This document shows, piece by piece, positions 10,411 through 22,524 of a DNA stretch of 64,000 nucleotides (position 1 is its first letter; the number at the start of each line of letters is the position of its first letter). A model generated the notes under the pieces. That model saw nothing but the letters and a program-made list of their open reading frames with translations, made no database searches and was not told the origin of the DNA. Source of the DNA: Acheta domesticus (taxonomy: Eukaryota > Arthropoda > Insecta > Orthoptera > Gryllidae); contig JAHLJT010009419.1 of NCBI GenBank assembly GCA_031308135.1, forward strand, positions 66,647,723-66,711,722, read 5' to 3'. The position numbers were made by a program, and so were the translations under genes.

Positions 10411-12516
10411 AGGTATGTTTTCTTCCTGTTGTATCATTTTTGTGGCTTATTTTTCACATATTCTTTGTTTTATAATTCTTTTCGAAAGTGCAAAGAGGCC
10501 ACAGACGTTGAAGTATTACATAAATGTTCTTATTGCAAATCCATTCAAACTTAAATGGAAAAATATTAGAAAAAAATACAAGTCACCTCTGAGGGTATAA
10601 AAACAAATTCTCAGAAATAGTTTCAACTATACCGGATATTGCTGTGATGTATGAAGTAATTAGAAAGTTTCCCAGAAGGATATAGAACAGACGGCACTCT
10701 ATAGTTAAGGAAATTGAATCGTATTTTGTAATATTGCTATTAAAGGGACAGAGAAGTCGGGTCAATATATTAAAATTGTTGTAAAAATTAGAAAAGTTGG
10801 AAAGCTGCCATTGCCTTCGCCAAGCGGAGGTGGCTTGTACAACACGCCGGTACTTCAATAAAAGTACGTCTGAGACCGCGCGGCATGTCATTTAATATTA
10901 TTTCCTAAATTTTATGTTAAGTCTTCGCACATAGTATGTATGATGCAAACTGAAGTAATTTTGATTCGCAACTCTTTGTAAATTGAACTGATTGCACTAA
11001 CAGTTTACAATGAATCGTCATACATTTTATCTAAGTATTTTTAAATTTTCTTCACGTCCCCATCATATAATCAATATGTGCATGGTTTTAATAAATATAA
11101 ATATGATTATAATTTATGTTTCCATGCTTATTTTTTGCTAAATACGATGTAATGAAGAAACAATTCTTGGTGGTCAGAAATGAACGCATTCCACCTCCAA
11201 GTTCAGTCAAAAAGCGCCAACTCTTCAGGGTTAATATTGGGGCGCACATGGGTCAAGTGGATCGTGACTGTTCATTGGCTGCAATGCCTGACGCCTCGCC
11301 GCATGCCGTGGAGATCCCTGTTTGTATTTTGTGGGGCACGAAATGTGAGGAAAACATACCGAATATGTCGCGGTCAGTGTTCAAGAATGAACAGTGTTTT
11401 TCACAAGCGGCGGTTTTTCAGAAAAGAGAAGCTAGAGATGTCTTCACACTTTTTTTCTTTTCTTCATGGTAATTATCGAATACTCCTTTTGCTTTAATAT
11501 ATGAAAAAATGTATGATTATAAGTTGATCGCTGCGAGAAAACTGATTTTGATAAGAGTTTTTAACTATAGACGCATTTTAAGTGATGCAAAAACGATCAC
11601 ACTCGTTGAGAAGAGCATTTCGACCTTTCGTGTAGTTAGTGTGATATCGACCTTGCATCACAGCCAGAAGGTAAACAAGTCCTTAATGGAGCTCTGCAGC
11701 CCGGGTAGGGAGGCTCCTCCTTAAAAACGTACCTACCTGATGTTCCAGTGTTGGCTGGCGGGAAGCCTAGCGAAACAATCCCACTCTATCTTATCACATC
11801 GCAAGTCGACGCATGCCATCTAATTGGTAGTATATTTCAATTAAGTTATTTTTGCAATTGATTTATTTCCTCTTAATAAATATGTACGAACTGCCATTTG
11901 ATTTCATTTTCTTCGTCCATTGGGGTGTTTGGCTCTCTAAAGGTAGGACGTGGTGCATTCCCTTGTTGAGTCAACCAATTTGGCGGGAAAATAGAATATT
12001 TTGTTTTCGCTCTATAACTCGATCTAACACACGAGGGTGAATATTAAATGCGGCACTTTTTTATCTCCTCTTCAATTTTCTAGATTAAATTAAATTTATT
12101 TCGGGTAACACATGCTATAACTTAAATCAATTATAAATACTTGGTCGCCAATAGGTCAATAAATGACGTAGATCAATAGGTGTATTGTTGTTAACATTAC
12201 AGTAGAAGTAAAAATATGTATTTACCAACACATTTATTATTTCAAAGATAGCGAATTTCAATGGATTATTCAACACAACTTACTATTCTCATCTCTTCTT
12301 TATGCGCAAGGAAATTGACGTGAGGTTTTAATGACTCAATGAATTTTTATTAACTATTTTCAAACTGGTACTTGATGGGAAGATCGTACCTCAGTGATAG
12401 AAAGCTTTTAGTCTTTTAAATAATAAAATCACCGCAAATATATAGTGCATATAAAATAATTTTCATTTATATTTGAATTACGAATTTTTGGAGTTTGACT
12501 TAGGTAGAGTGTTGAA
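10411..12516. other. Intergenic or intronic, no gene seen
   Basis: Contains overlapping plus-strand frames at 11116-11497 (118 and 105 codons) without recognisable domains, and a small GC-rich patch at about 11690-11780. Nothing assignable. Confidence 0.5.
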
Positions 12517-12814
12517 TAGGGCCGGATTTATCTACAAGCAAAACAAGCAGTTGCTTGGGGGCCCCCATCCATGAGGGGCCCCGCGCTTCAGAAAAATACT
12601 CATTACATATTTTGTAACAAAATATCTTTAATGTAACAAATAAACTATATGTAAAATTTTATATAAAAATTATTAGTTAACATTTGTACTGAAAGTACTT
12701 GTCTTAAGATAAGTTTTTTTAATTTAAAAAAGCTGTGGCAAATTTTTACGGGGGGGGGGGGAGGCCAAGACAATTTTATGCTTGGGAGCCCCGCAAAACT
12801 TAAATCTGGCCCTG
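12517..12814. mobile_element. hAT-like MITE (non-autonomous)
   Basis: The 298-bp unit has 14-bp imperfect terminal inverted repeats: tagggccggattta at the left and the complement of cagggccagattta at the right. It is flanked by an 8-bp candidate target duplication with one mismatch (gtgttgaa 12509-12516, gcgttgaa 12815-12822). Eight-bp duplications and ends of this kind are typical of hAT elements. It contains the run ggggcccccatccatgaggg and a 12-G homopolymer (12750-12761). No transposase, so it would depend on an autonomous hAT. Confidence 0.7.
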
Positions 12815-13957
12815 GCGTTGAAACTATCAAATGTGGTACAAAACCGAGTTTCCTTTCATCACAGTAATGCAATGCTATCTAGGCGTAACGTTGATGCACA
12901 GTTAGAAACGAAAAGCCCCCAGAGGGCTCAGTGGGGGTAATCGCATGAGATCGTGTCACCAGACTAGAGAATATTACCACGTCTCCCTCCGCTGCCTTCG
13001 TTACGAGTGGGCCACTGCTCCTGTCACGTGACATGTCCCACATTTCCTGCGTTACTTATGGGCGGTGCCCCGCCCTCTGTACGCCCCCAAACGCGTTGTG
13101 TTGTGCCGCATAATAACGCGGTGCTAACAGAACGGATTCTCTCGTGATTCAAGGAGAAGGGTGCAAGGGAAATGCAAGGAATACCGCGCCACTCGTAGTG
13201 AATGCTGATTCATCCCTATGAATTCAATTTAAAAGAAAACTAGTTCAAAGCGACTTTTTTTGCTGAGATTTGTTAACCACGCGATCTCATTGAGGTGTAC
13301 CGCGAATATGATTCGCGGCCCACGCAACATATTCCAGGTGATGTCCTGCATCGGATTAGTTGACTCAAGGTCACGATATGTTCCCCTTTACCTGTGATGC
13401 GCCAACTGGTAAGGCAGTATTCTGGAGTACAGACATGAACTGTGTACATCAGGCCTGCTCAAATCAGTGGCATGCGGAGCGGCCAGAAGCCCGGCGGCCC
13501 TCGTTTCTCATGAACCCGGAAATTCGCCCGCGAGCTGCGTTCTCTCGGGGAGGGGGCGGACGTCACTCAGCAACAGGGGAAATGGCTTTGCGAGGGAACT
13601 GCAGGGCGGATGAACGCATACAGCCATCGGCACTGGAGTGCATGGCACAGGAGGTATGCGAATTATCTTTCGCTTCCGGCCTTCGTAGAAGACAGTGTGC
13701 GCAGGCAAGCAAGTCGGAGTGAATATAATTAGAAAGCAATGTAATAGGTTTAGTAATTTTTACTTGTTTTGACAGATGGGCATAGTGATATTGAACTGCT
13801 TCAAAATCCTTTTGCTGTGGACATAAAATTCATATAATTGCAACCAGAAGTTGAATATTTGCACTGACAAACTACTAAAAGCAATGCGCGAAATCTGAAT
13901 GGGTGTTTTAAGAAATTTTGAAAACTTGTTTAAGAAAAAATCTTTATTTGAACTTAA
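12815..13957. other. CpG-rich intergenic patch, no assignable gene
   Basis: From about 12,900 to 13,710 the sequence is GC-rich with many CpGs. A 120-codon plus-strand frame (13360-13722) overlaps a minus-strand frame. Neither shows a domain I know, and the composition alone favours long chance frames. It could be a promoter island. Confidence 0.35.
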
Positions 13958-14055
13958 TAATAATAATAATAACAATAATAATAATAACAATAACAATAAT
14001 AATAATAACAATAACAACAATAATAATAACAATAATAATAATAAAAATAACAATA
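13958..14055. repeat. TAA/ACA trinucleotide microsatellite
   Basis: About 98 bp of interrupted (TAA)n and (ACA)n. On the minus strand it translates as poly-leucine, which explains a spurious 97-codon frame there. Confidence 0.95.
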
Positions 14056-15094
14056 CATTTCGGAACTATTAATTTACTACCCAAGGAAGTTGTTGATTAC
14101 ACCATATAGCACTAGATAATGTTATTTTCGCATAACGTATAAGTTGTCCAATGAGTGTGAGCGATACATGTCAGCTGAGATTTTGTACCGGAAAAACTGA
14201 CACAGCGACAACGGCCTGTCATGGAAGATGGATTATCCTACAAGAAATATTGCGTTGCATAGTCGACAGGTGGTGCTTTTATATTCTGATATTGCGTTAT
14301 CTTGATATTTTCATCGGCAAAGATTAGGATAATACAGAATGAAACCAATGATGACAACCCACTTTTCACCTTTACGGAAAATTCAAACGTGTGTTCATAG
14401 ATCAACATGTCACACAGATTGCGAACGAATTATGCAGCGCCTCGGGAACCAAAAAAATGTACTTTTATATAAGATGTAATTCTCGTTGTTATGATATTCT
14501 ATGTATTTATTCACGAATACTAATTTGCAGGTTTGAGACAGCTCAATTTTGAATTGTATAGAGAAAACATCTTCTGAAAATGTCTTTTGTAGTAGGAACT
14601 ATTGGAAAGATTTTCGAAAACATTTTTACGATTCTCGAAACAAGACACTTCCATCTTCATGAAGACCATAGTGAATCACACCACTGATACTTGTATCACA
14701 GAAATAAGATGTAAATAATAAACGAACATTTCAAAACGATTTTAAGTTCCCTGAGTTTGCGTGAAAAGTTCTGATCGCAAGACGAGCTACATTTGCTGTT
14801 TTTATAGGATCACTTGAGAAGACAATAGAGATTCTATTGTGATATGTACAGAAAACAATGAATTACGTTGTAAAGAAGATGCTAGAACAAGCACGAACAG
14901 CAAACTTAGGGGAAGCTCCAGTGAAATTCGCAACTCGCGTAACTATGCAGTAGCAAAGCTTGAACGTTCCGTTTTGTACTACTAAATACACTTACGACGT
15001 AACGTACCGTAACTATTCGTAAAATAAATACTAGCTGAATACTAGCTTAATACTAGCTGAATGTGACGTCGCCGACGCTTTAAAATACCTTCGA
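14056..15094. other. Intergenic, no gene seen
   Basis: AT-rich. A short tandem of the unit tactagctgaa/tactagcttaa lies at about 15,028-15,062. Nothing else recognised. Confidence 0.5.
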
Positions 15095-15158
15095 TTGTTT
15101 GACTTCTTTTTTTTCTTTTTTCGCAGTTCTTCGTCTTGTTCGTTTTCTTTATTGTCGT

Positions 15159-15300
15159 TGTCTGGTGCGTTGTCTTCTTCGTTGTCTGGTGCGTTGTCTT
15201 CTTCGTCGTCTGGTGCGTTGTCTTCTTCGTCGTCTGGTGCGTTGTCTTCTTCGTCGTCTGATGCGTTGTCTTCTTCGTCGTCTGGTGCGTTGACTTCTTC
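15159..15300. repeat. 24-bp minisatellite (about six units)
   Basis: Tandem units of tctggtgcgttgtcttcttc plus gtcg run with few changes and pass into degenerate cttcgtcgt repeats to about 15,420 and a TC-rich tract to about 15,465. Because 24 is divisible by three, several frames stay open. The minus strand (15031-15423) would read an acidic array with unit PDDEEDNA, and the plus strand a serine/leucine array. I favour a non-coding minisatellite. An acidic repeat protein is the alternative, but no homologous domain flanks it. Confidence 0.85.
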
Positions 15301-15465
15301 GTCGTCTTCTTCGTTTTCTCCTTTGTCGTCTTCTTCGTTGTCGTCGTCTTCTTCGTCGTATTCCTTCGTCGTCTTCTTCATTCTCTTCATCTTCTTCTTC
15401 TTCGTCGTCGTATTCTTCGTCATTGTCTCTCTCCCTTTCTCTCTCTATTTCTCTTCGGTATTGGT

Positions 15466-15949
15466 ACTGGAGTTCATTAAACACCACCTACATCTACTTA
15501 GGTGGCGTTGATTTAGCTCCCGGCATACTCACCAAGATCGCAGCACCAAAACACAAAAAAACACGTTTTTGGAAATTTCTGAGAATTTTATGGCTGAATC
15601 TCAAAAGAATCATTTCAAATTATCAGTTCCCCATCAGGAGACAGATACGCGTCGAATGACACCTCGCATTCTCGATTGGTGCAAGGGAAGTAGTCTAACC
15701 GTGAGAGACGGAACCGCAAATCCGCACGCACGCACACGAGGAGTTTACTCAAATACCATATCGGGATAGACAAGGTATTTCAGTAATTGTTCATTCGGGT
15801 GCATCTGCTGCATGTGTTAACTTATGGGAAGATGTATTATTATTTTTCCTCTACATCACGACTAATGATAGTAGAGTTGGCTGAATATAAAATGTATTCC
15901 AGATAGCAACGAGCTACCTAAGGGGCATATCTAGGGACTCTCGGTGCCT
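15466..15949. other. Intergenic, no gene seen
   Basis: No recognised gene. Short plus-strand frames extend out of the minisatellite but show no domain. Confidence 0.45.
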
Positions 15950-16350
15950 CTACAATACTTTGCGCAAAATGTAGGCTGTTCCAAATAAAGTAATTTCTTG
16001 AACTTCCCACTCTTTTGAATTAGCTGGCAGTTATCCAAATTCTTACAAAGAGTTTGCGGAACAAATCTCAGATCTCCGATGACGATCGGAACGACCTGAG
16101 GTTTTACGCCCCATATTCAGCTGATCTCGATTTCCAAACTCTTGTATTTAAGACGTTTCTCTGCGTCCTTGGTTACGACGTTTTTATCGCAAGGCACAGC
16201 AACGTCTTCAAGTAGACACTATTTTTTCTCCAAATCCTGCATAAAAATATTCGATTTGTTTGCCGATATTGTGCGATCCGCTTGAATTTGTTGGTCGTAC
16301 AATATCGCGTAGAATACCATAGATGTCAGGTGTGATTCTTCAGGTGTGAT
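15950..16350 (-). pseudogene. Retroelement polyprotein C-terminal remnant
   Basis: Reading the minus strand from about 16,350 to 15,950 across several frameshifts and stops gives, in order, ILYDQQIQADRTISANKS, LLEDVAVPCDKNV, LKYKSLEIEIS, a segment close to PQVVPIVIGDLRF, and EVQEITLFGTAYILRKVL. This block order (QTDR-I-ANRPDI, CLLIDVA-P-DRNV, KYKDLEIE, VVPVVIGALG, IQK-TLLGTAHI-RKVL) is a recurrent C-terminal region of animal retroelement polyproteins often annotated as R2/LINE type. It follows the reverse transcriptase in complete copies, but no reverse transcriptase is joined to it here. It is decayed and not translatable. The exact clade is uncertain. Confidence 0.65.
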
Positions 16351-16829
16351 TCTTAATTCCTAACTCCAGTCTTTTGAACACACATTAATTAGATTCACCT
16401 TCTTTGCTATTTGTTCAGCAAGGCCATAAGCCCATTACGGCCATTTTCCTAATGTTCAGTGCTGAGGTATTCTGCTGGCTCATCTCAGCTGCAGACAGCA
16501 TATTCTGAGGGAGGGTACATATGAAAGATATGGAAGGAAGAGCTTTGAAAGGGAATACGTGGAGATTAAAAAAATATATTTTGGATGAAATTTTACATTG
16601 CATTTACAGGCTTAAATCTAACTTAATCATGTACTACTAACACTGATCTACATTTGACGAGGGGATCCACAAATCACTTCCAATTGATTTATTCTGTATT
16701 GCTGAATACGCCCAAGGATGCATTTAACGGATATCTGTTTTTATTCTGTATATTTACCCAGTTTGAAATTTCTGCTTTGGTTGATCAAGTGTAAGTTCGA
16801 GCAAAAGTTATTGGCAAAATAGGCAATAT

Positions 16830-17840
16830 GGTGAGTGGTTTTTTTGGTGTGTAGTTGCAGGTGAACCAGGGGATAGAGGGGAACCAGGATAAATCAAACC
16901 TATTCTGGCTGATGGATCTTAAGAATTTGTTTTGGGTGACTTGCAGTTTTTGTATTTTATATTTGGCAGCATTTTTTCATATTGGGCAAGGGTTCACGAG
17001 GAGGGGTGTGACGATGGATTTACTTGTGTATGATAATGACATTGTTTAAAGACAGTTTAGTAGTTTTATTTATGAGCGGTTTCAGTTGAAGAATTTTGAT
17101 ATTGGATAACTGAAATTCATTGTCTATGTAAGTTTTCCAGTTGAGAGCAGTGTCCAGATTGAGTCCTACGTTTAACTGCCTTATTATTTAGAGTCCATGG
17201 AATGATATTATTATTTACTCTTAAAAATTACTCTTAATTGTATGGGAGGGAAATATGGTTTGAGTGTGATTATTTTAGTGGGCTCATTTGGTAGGATTGA
17301 CTTTAATCTTCCATTTTGAGGGTGAACTTTTAAATGTATGAAGATGTATTTGGATTACATTTGGTACGAAGTTTAATGATGGTTGAGACATAAAGTTTGC
17401 TATGTCATCCACAAACTAGGCTATTTGGGTTAATACGGAGGTAGGAATGTCCGCTGTGTAGAGGTTTAATAGCAGTGAGGCGAGGGGTAACCTTGTGGAA
17501 GTCCTGCTCTTATGGGGAGTGGGTTTGAGACGTGATTTTCTATTACGACTGCAAAAGTTCAGTTTTTGAGGAAGTATTTAATGATCTTATAGAAGTATAT
17601 TGGGATTTCAATTGATGATAGTTTATGTATTATCCCTTCGTGCCAGACTCAATCGAGGGCTTTGGTAATGTCCATGAATACCGGTATTCAGTGTTTTTTT
17701 TACATGTATTAAGGTATTCGGTCATGCGAATGAGTTGGTACGCTGTTGATACTTTATTGGTGAAGTCAAACCGATAGGCAGGTATGAGATTTCTTTTGCT
17801 GAGGCAACGTGGTGACTTAAGTCACTTAATGCCAAACTCA
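16830..17840 (-). pseudogene. Jockey-clade LINE reverse transcriptase, heavily decayed
   Basis: The minus strand holds scattered in-frame blocks of a Jockey reverse transcriptase in correct order. They are VSTAYQLIRMTEYLNT near 17,760, VFMDITKALD followed by VWHEGIIHKL near 17,650, AVVIENHVSNPLPIRAGLPQG near 17,520, and a C-terminal piece related to the 'KLQVVQNRFLRL' thumb region near 16,930. These align block by block with the better-preserved copy at 30241-34820. Many stops and frameshifts show it is an old, dead copy. Ends and target duplication were not resolved. Confidence 0.75.
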
Positions 17841-19831
17841 TAAGCAGACATCCATGCGCGCCAGATAGAAAACCGCTTTAAAGAGGTCGGCGTGAACATA
17901 AAAGTATTGAAAGGTTCTCCTATCTGTCATCGGTCATGCAGTGGTTGGTGTTGCAAGATTTTTCAAGTGCATGGGGCAGAACGTGCGCAACGTAACATAA
18001 TGAATGTGACGTAACTTGGAGCTGTGAGTTGGAAAGAGCGTTTGGCATGGTTGGCTTATCGTATCAACGCATGTCAAATCTGAACTATCTGTAGTTCACA
18101 CAATCCATCATAATAATGTGTCTCATCATTTCCCATCCCATCATTCATCCTGTGGAAGTCAGCGGCAAACCATCACTGTGATCGTCGGCCCAGGAAAGGG
18201 AAGCTATGGAGGTGAAAACTTCCTCCATGATCTATGCTTGCAGTTGTGTAGGGTACCTATACAGAGGAATGTATAGTCTTGTTAATGACGAATTTAGTCG
18301 ACCGTGTATAGCGTCCTTCTATAAGTGGTTTTCAGTGTTATAGCTGCACTCAGAGTCGTCAGATTTCAGCTATTACATTTAGTTTTGAGCCAGAATTTTA
18401 TTTGTTTTTAAGTAATAGAAATAATATTTTTTTATTAAATGAGTTTAGATTTGTCATCACCAGTTTTATACATCAATATCGTCATCAGTAGAAGCACTAA
18501 TGGCCTTTCTTATCTAGTGGCATAATGTTTTCGTGACTCCTTAACATCTTAGTTAGATTTTGTAATCGCTACAAAAATCCTCCTCATAGAATTATAATCA
18601 AAAACCAATATTTATTTCATATTTTTGTCATCAAATTTGCTGTTCTAAATTGTTTATAGAGGTTCCTCAAAATAATTCCACAATCTGTATACATTTAAAA
18701 TATTTTTAGTTGTAAATTGTAAATCAGACCTATTCTGCGTATGTATAGTTCTCTGGAACGCTGATCTATGTAAACCTATTGACAGCAACAAAATTTTTAA
18801 AAAATGAAAATGGAAGCCTTCTTGACATTTGACTCCACGCTCTCCGCGCCGCCCCTTGCTCGTCGCCCCTCGCTTGCGGCGTTGCCGTGGCGGGAGGGGC
18901 CCCAAGGGTAGCGGTCTCTCGCGATGACAGATGAGGGTGTGTGTGAGCATTGTCGCTCTCCACTGGCGGTGTTGGCAGAGGTGTCACACGAAGAGACTCC
19001 AAAGGGTAAGAGAAATTAAAGAAGTAAACGTCGAACGAGGCGTTAGGGCATATGCAAAGAATTAATTGCTGAAAGGAGGCTATTGCAAAAACGCGATGAA
19101 GCTTTTTAAGTAATTGTAATATGCTTCACCGGACATAGGGCCAGAATCGGAACTGCCGTCAGAAGAGTCTCCTCTGACGAGTGAAAAATGAGTGTGTACG
19201 TACGCGTAAATTACCCTTTCTCGTAATAATTCTGTATTTATTTTATTATACATAAATAAATAACTCCTATTGCATCTCAGGATATTTATTTTAAGAAAAC
19301 CATATTCTTAAGTAATCCTATTTTATTTAAGATTTTAAGGTAGATTTACTTTTTCCCATTGATTACCAAAACCGCTAAAGTTTAAGTAAAATGCCACACG
19401 CTAACATCTCTAACCTTTCTGTATAATGGGATTCACTTGGAATTTCAATAGCTGGAACAACAACATGCAAAATCTATATATCTAAATTTTGAAGTGCTCT
19501 GGAATATTAGAATTAGTATTTCAGAGACGTGTTGCATCAGGACCTTACGTGACCGCCGCGCGTTCCATGGGCGAACCGTTTCATTGGCAGCGCTTAGAAC
19601 AGTCTGTCAAGACATCTGTCAACCGGTGTCAGATTTCGTAGCGCGTTCTTTCATTACAGACAAACGGCGAAGATCATAACCGCAAAAGTGTATTTTAAGG
19701 ATTTCCTAAGTGTTGTTTTGAAGAGAACTGAAAAAGTAAATTAAATGGAGTGCACTTGGTGTTATCACACTATAGATTAGTAATTTATTTGGTTTATAAA
19801 ATCTTCACAAGACTGTCTTTAATTAACATTG
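17841..19831. other. Intergenic, no gene seen
   Basis: No gene recognised. A stretch near 18,160-18,240 (gtcagcggcaaaccatcac and following) looks like a dispersed repeat, but I cannot classify it. A GC-rich patch lies at 18,830-18,990, with two overlapping minus-strand frames that lack domains. Confidence 0.45.
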
Positions 19832-20224
19832 TTTTTTTTATTTATGCCTCGTATTCTATAGACAGACCAACACATTACATACATTTACATCTTACACGAC
19901 GTTTTGGAACTCTGTGTTCCATCTTCAGGTAGTCAACATTCTAAAAAACAAATAACCATATTCGCCTCCGTGTCAAATATAATTTTTGAAACTTGATTGG
20001 AAAACTTTAAAACTTAAGTTCGATTTAGAAATTGACGTGAAAACTCAAATTTTAAAATTTAATGTGTTTGAAAATTTATATTTGACATGGAGGCGAATAT
20101 GGTTATTTGTTTTTTAAAATGTTGACTACCTGAAGATGGAACACAGATAGTCCTGTAACGTCGTGTAAGATCTAAATGTATGTGGTGTTGGTCTGTCTAT
20201 AAAATACGAGACATAAATAAAAAA
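19832..20224. mobile_element. Penelope-like inverted pair, second copy type
   Basis: Two arms of about 150 bp (19832-19985 and 20073-20224) are reverse complements around a spacer of about 87 bp. The inner ends share catattcgcctcc / ggaggcgaatatg. Each arm carries CTGAAGATGGAACACAGA followed by ACGTCGTGTAA. In the left arm GGAAC pairs with GTTCC as a stem II, but the expected GAAAC reads AAAAC; in the right arm the stem and the GAAA box are eroded (GTAAC). The architecture matches the 3428-4205 element, although the sequence family differs. No coding region and no clear target duplication. Confidence 0.55.
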
Positions 20225-21656
20225 GTAGTTATATTTTGCTAGATATATTAATTGTGAAAAAATCCAATGCAAAGGTGAGAAATATTTTGTTTGAATTCAC
20301 TTGAATATTTGATTTAATTTTTTATTTATACAGTTATTTTATTCTGATCATAGAAACCAATCTGTAAACCTGAAATCCGATTATTATAAAAATATAATCT
20401 TTTCAGGGAATGTTTGTCTTTACAACAAACTATTTCAATTCTTGAAACATGTATTGGACCTTCTCGTCTTTCCATACTCGATCCAAAGTCACTGTCAGAG
20501 AGGCGTGTTTGCACTTAGTGGACTGTGAATCAGTTAGGGCGTGACCCATTTTATACACCACTTTGGAATCCTCTGGAAACCAAACTTACCTTGGAGGACT
20601 ACTAGCGGACTTTGAGCAAGCCAATAGTCTTGCGACTGAAAATTAATTACTCAGGTGCTGTCACCATCACTCAGAAAGAATCAGTATGTATATTAAGTTA
20701 ATGCATATAATAAATTATTGAACAAATACAAAAGGTGGCAATACATACTGATTGTTGCGAACATTTAGTAATTAAGATGAAGCTGAAAAGAAATACACAA
20801 AAAATAATACAATACATAATGTCGATGAAGTGCACAGGCATAAGTGACGAAGATGGTTGATGAAGCACAAACAACTTCGACCGCTGGTTAATGGTCGGTC
20901 ACAGTGAAGGTTGAGAATGTTACCACCTGCACAGAATCACACAGGCAATATTGCTGGAGCAGAAGTACAGTTTTGTGATGCTCATTTGGCAGCACTTATA
21001 CAGTTTGAAACACGCACAAGCTGAATACACAGCTTAGCGAAGAGAGTGGTCGGTGAGGATTGCACAAGATTGCGACAGTTTAGAAACTGCTTACAGTTGA
21101 ATTGACTCACCCATATCGAAATAATGTTTGAATGAAAGTCAGCTCTCCACATGTAATTGAATGTTGTGACAATCAAGCAGCGAACATTGAAATTATACTT
21201 ACCATCGCTGATGAGAAGTACAAAGTTGTTACATAATACGATTATGATGAACAATTGGTCTGGCAGTAACTGTTTGCAGTAACACAATGCACAATGCACC
21301 AATTAACACGTTGTAGGAAAGAAAACTTGCATTCGTGAATTTAAGATTGTAATGCAAAAAAATAATACAAGAAGCCGAGCATCGTAAGTCTGCACGTCCG
21401 CCCGTGACAAAGGGTTTGGCTCGACAGAGGTGACAGCATACTGGCAGCGGTAGGGGTAATAATTCGCGCTGTTGTAGGGCGCTGGACGAATCACAGCGTG
21501 CGACTAAATGTGAATTCTTTGAAACTAACCAGATTGCAAATAACAGGTTAATAGAATGTGTGTTAATAAAGCATGTTGAATTGTGAGATTTACGGCATAT
21601 ATTGCACAATTGAATTTATGAAGTAGCAAATGGTGCGGAACATTCTAATTGCTGGT
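20225..21656. other. Intergenic, no gene seen
   Basis: No recognisable domain. Minus-strand frames at 20982-21302 and 21229-21609 (106 and 126 codons) overlap each other and have no homology I recognise. The sequence may belong to the candidate LTR element beginning near 21,657. Confidence 0.4.
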
Positions 21657-21950
21657 ATCTGTGGGCGGCGCGTACCTGTAATGGCGTTATCGGGCGATCG
21701 CGCTGTTGCGTATATTTCTAGGAATTATAAACTCGTACGAGCTAAACGTGCTTAACTAAACGAACTTAACTACGAATAAAATACATAGTCAAGATAATTT
21801 GTACAAATAATTTTGCTATAATGCGATGCTCATGTGTAAATAAATAAATTATAATGAACAGCTTGCTTGTCCGAACAACCACAGTTCTTGTCTCTCCCCA
21901 CATGCCCTCCAGGGCAAGATACTGGTGGCTCCAGAGCGGCGATTAAACGG
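21657..21950 (+). mobile_element. Candidate LTR end plus primer-binding-site-like motif
   Basis: The segment starts tgtgggcggcgcg, contains a polyadenylation-type signal (aataaataaatt near 21,840), and is followed at about 21,927 by tggtggctccagagcgg. That begins with TGG as a tRNA primer-binding site would. This order (TG-start, poly(A) signal, TGG-PBS) is what the 5' side of a Ty3/Gypsy-type element looks like. No gag or pol follows, no second LTR was found, and the canonical CA end is unclear, so this is only a candidate truncated LTR. Confidence 0.25.
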
Positions 21951-22524
21951 CCGATTTTCGTCCAGGGACAAACTGAGGTCACGAAAGGTCCAAATACTAA
22001 TTGTAGTAAAACCGCTACTTACAGTGCTTCATTAGAATTTAATTACTTATGCGCATATTGCACGGTGCTGAATCAATTGGTAAAAGATCACGACAATCTT
22101 GAGTATCCAGCGTGGTGAATCTTGCGTATAAGAATTCAAATCTGATTATTCGTATCATGCTACTTGACCAATCAGCGTGCAATCAGAGCTATCGTCAAGT
22201 TCTTCTTAATAATGCTTTAGCTGTCAAACGTGAGTTTGACCGTTTGGTCTTAGTCGCTCCCCTCGAGGTTAATTGAACTTCAGCGCCCGACAGTATTGCA
22301 TAAGTAAACAAGGGGGCACCATCTTGACAGGCGACACCACTCTCGTTTGGCGCGGCCTTGAAGTTTTCAATTTCGTGGCGCGAACTGAAGTAGGCGCAAC
22401 CAGGTCACCTATCACTAATTCAGCCCAAGCGTCGATGGGCTCACGAGTTACATTGGTTCTGTGAATGAAATGGATCGTATCAACGTACACGGGATCGTAT
22501 CAACAATCGTACACGGGTTAACAA
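21951..22524. other. Intergenic, no gene seen
   Basis: A GC-richer segment at 22,250-22,470 has open frames on both strands (63 and 73 codons), which points to composition rather than coding. At about 22,480-22,520 the phrase atcgtat-caac-gtacacggg occurs twice in tandem. Confidence 0.4.

Noticed and set aside
13760..14053. A minus-strand frame with a long poly-leucine run
   Set aside because: It is a direct translation of the TAA/ACA microsatellite.
15159..15300. CRISPR array
   Set aside because: The 24-bp units are directly adjacent without unique spacers, and the DNA is eukaryotic.
21229..21609. 126-codon minus-strand frame
   Set aside because: Overlaps another unrelated frame and has no recognisable domain or composition bias.
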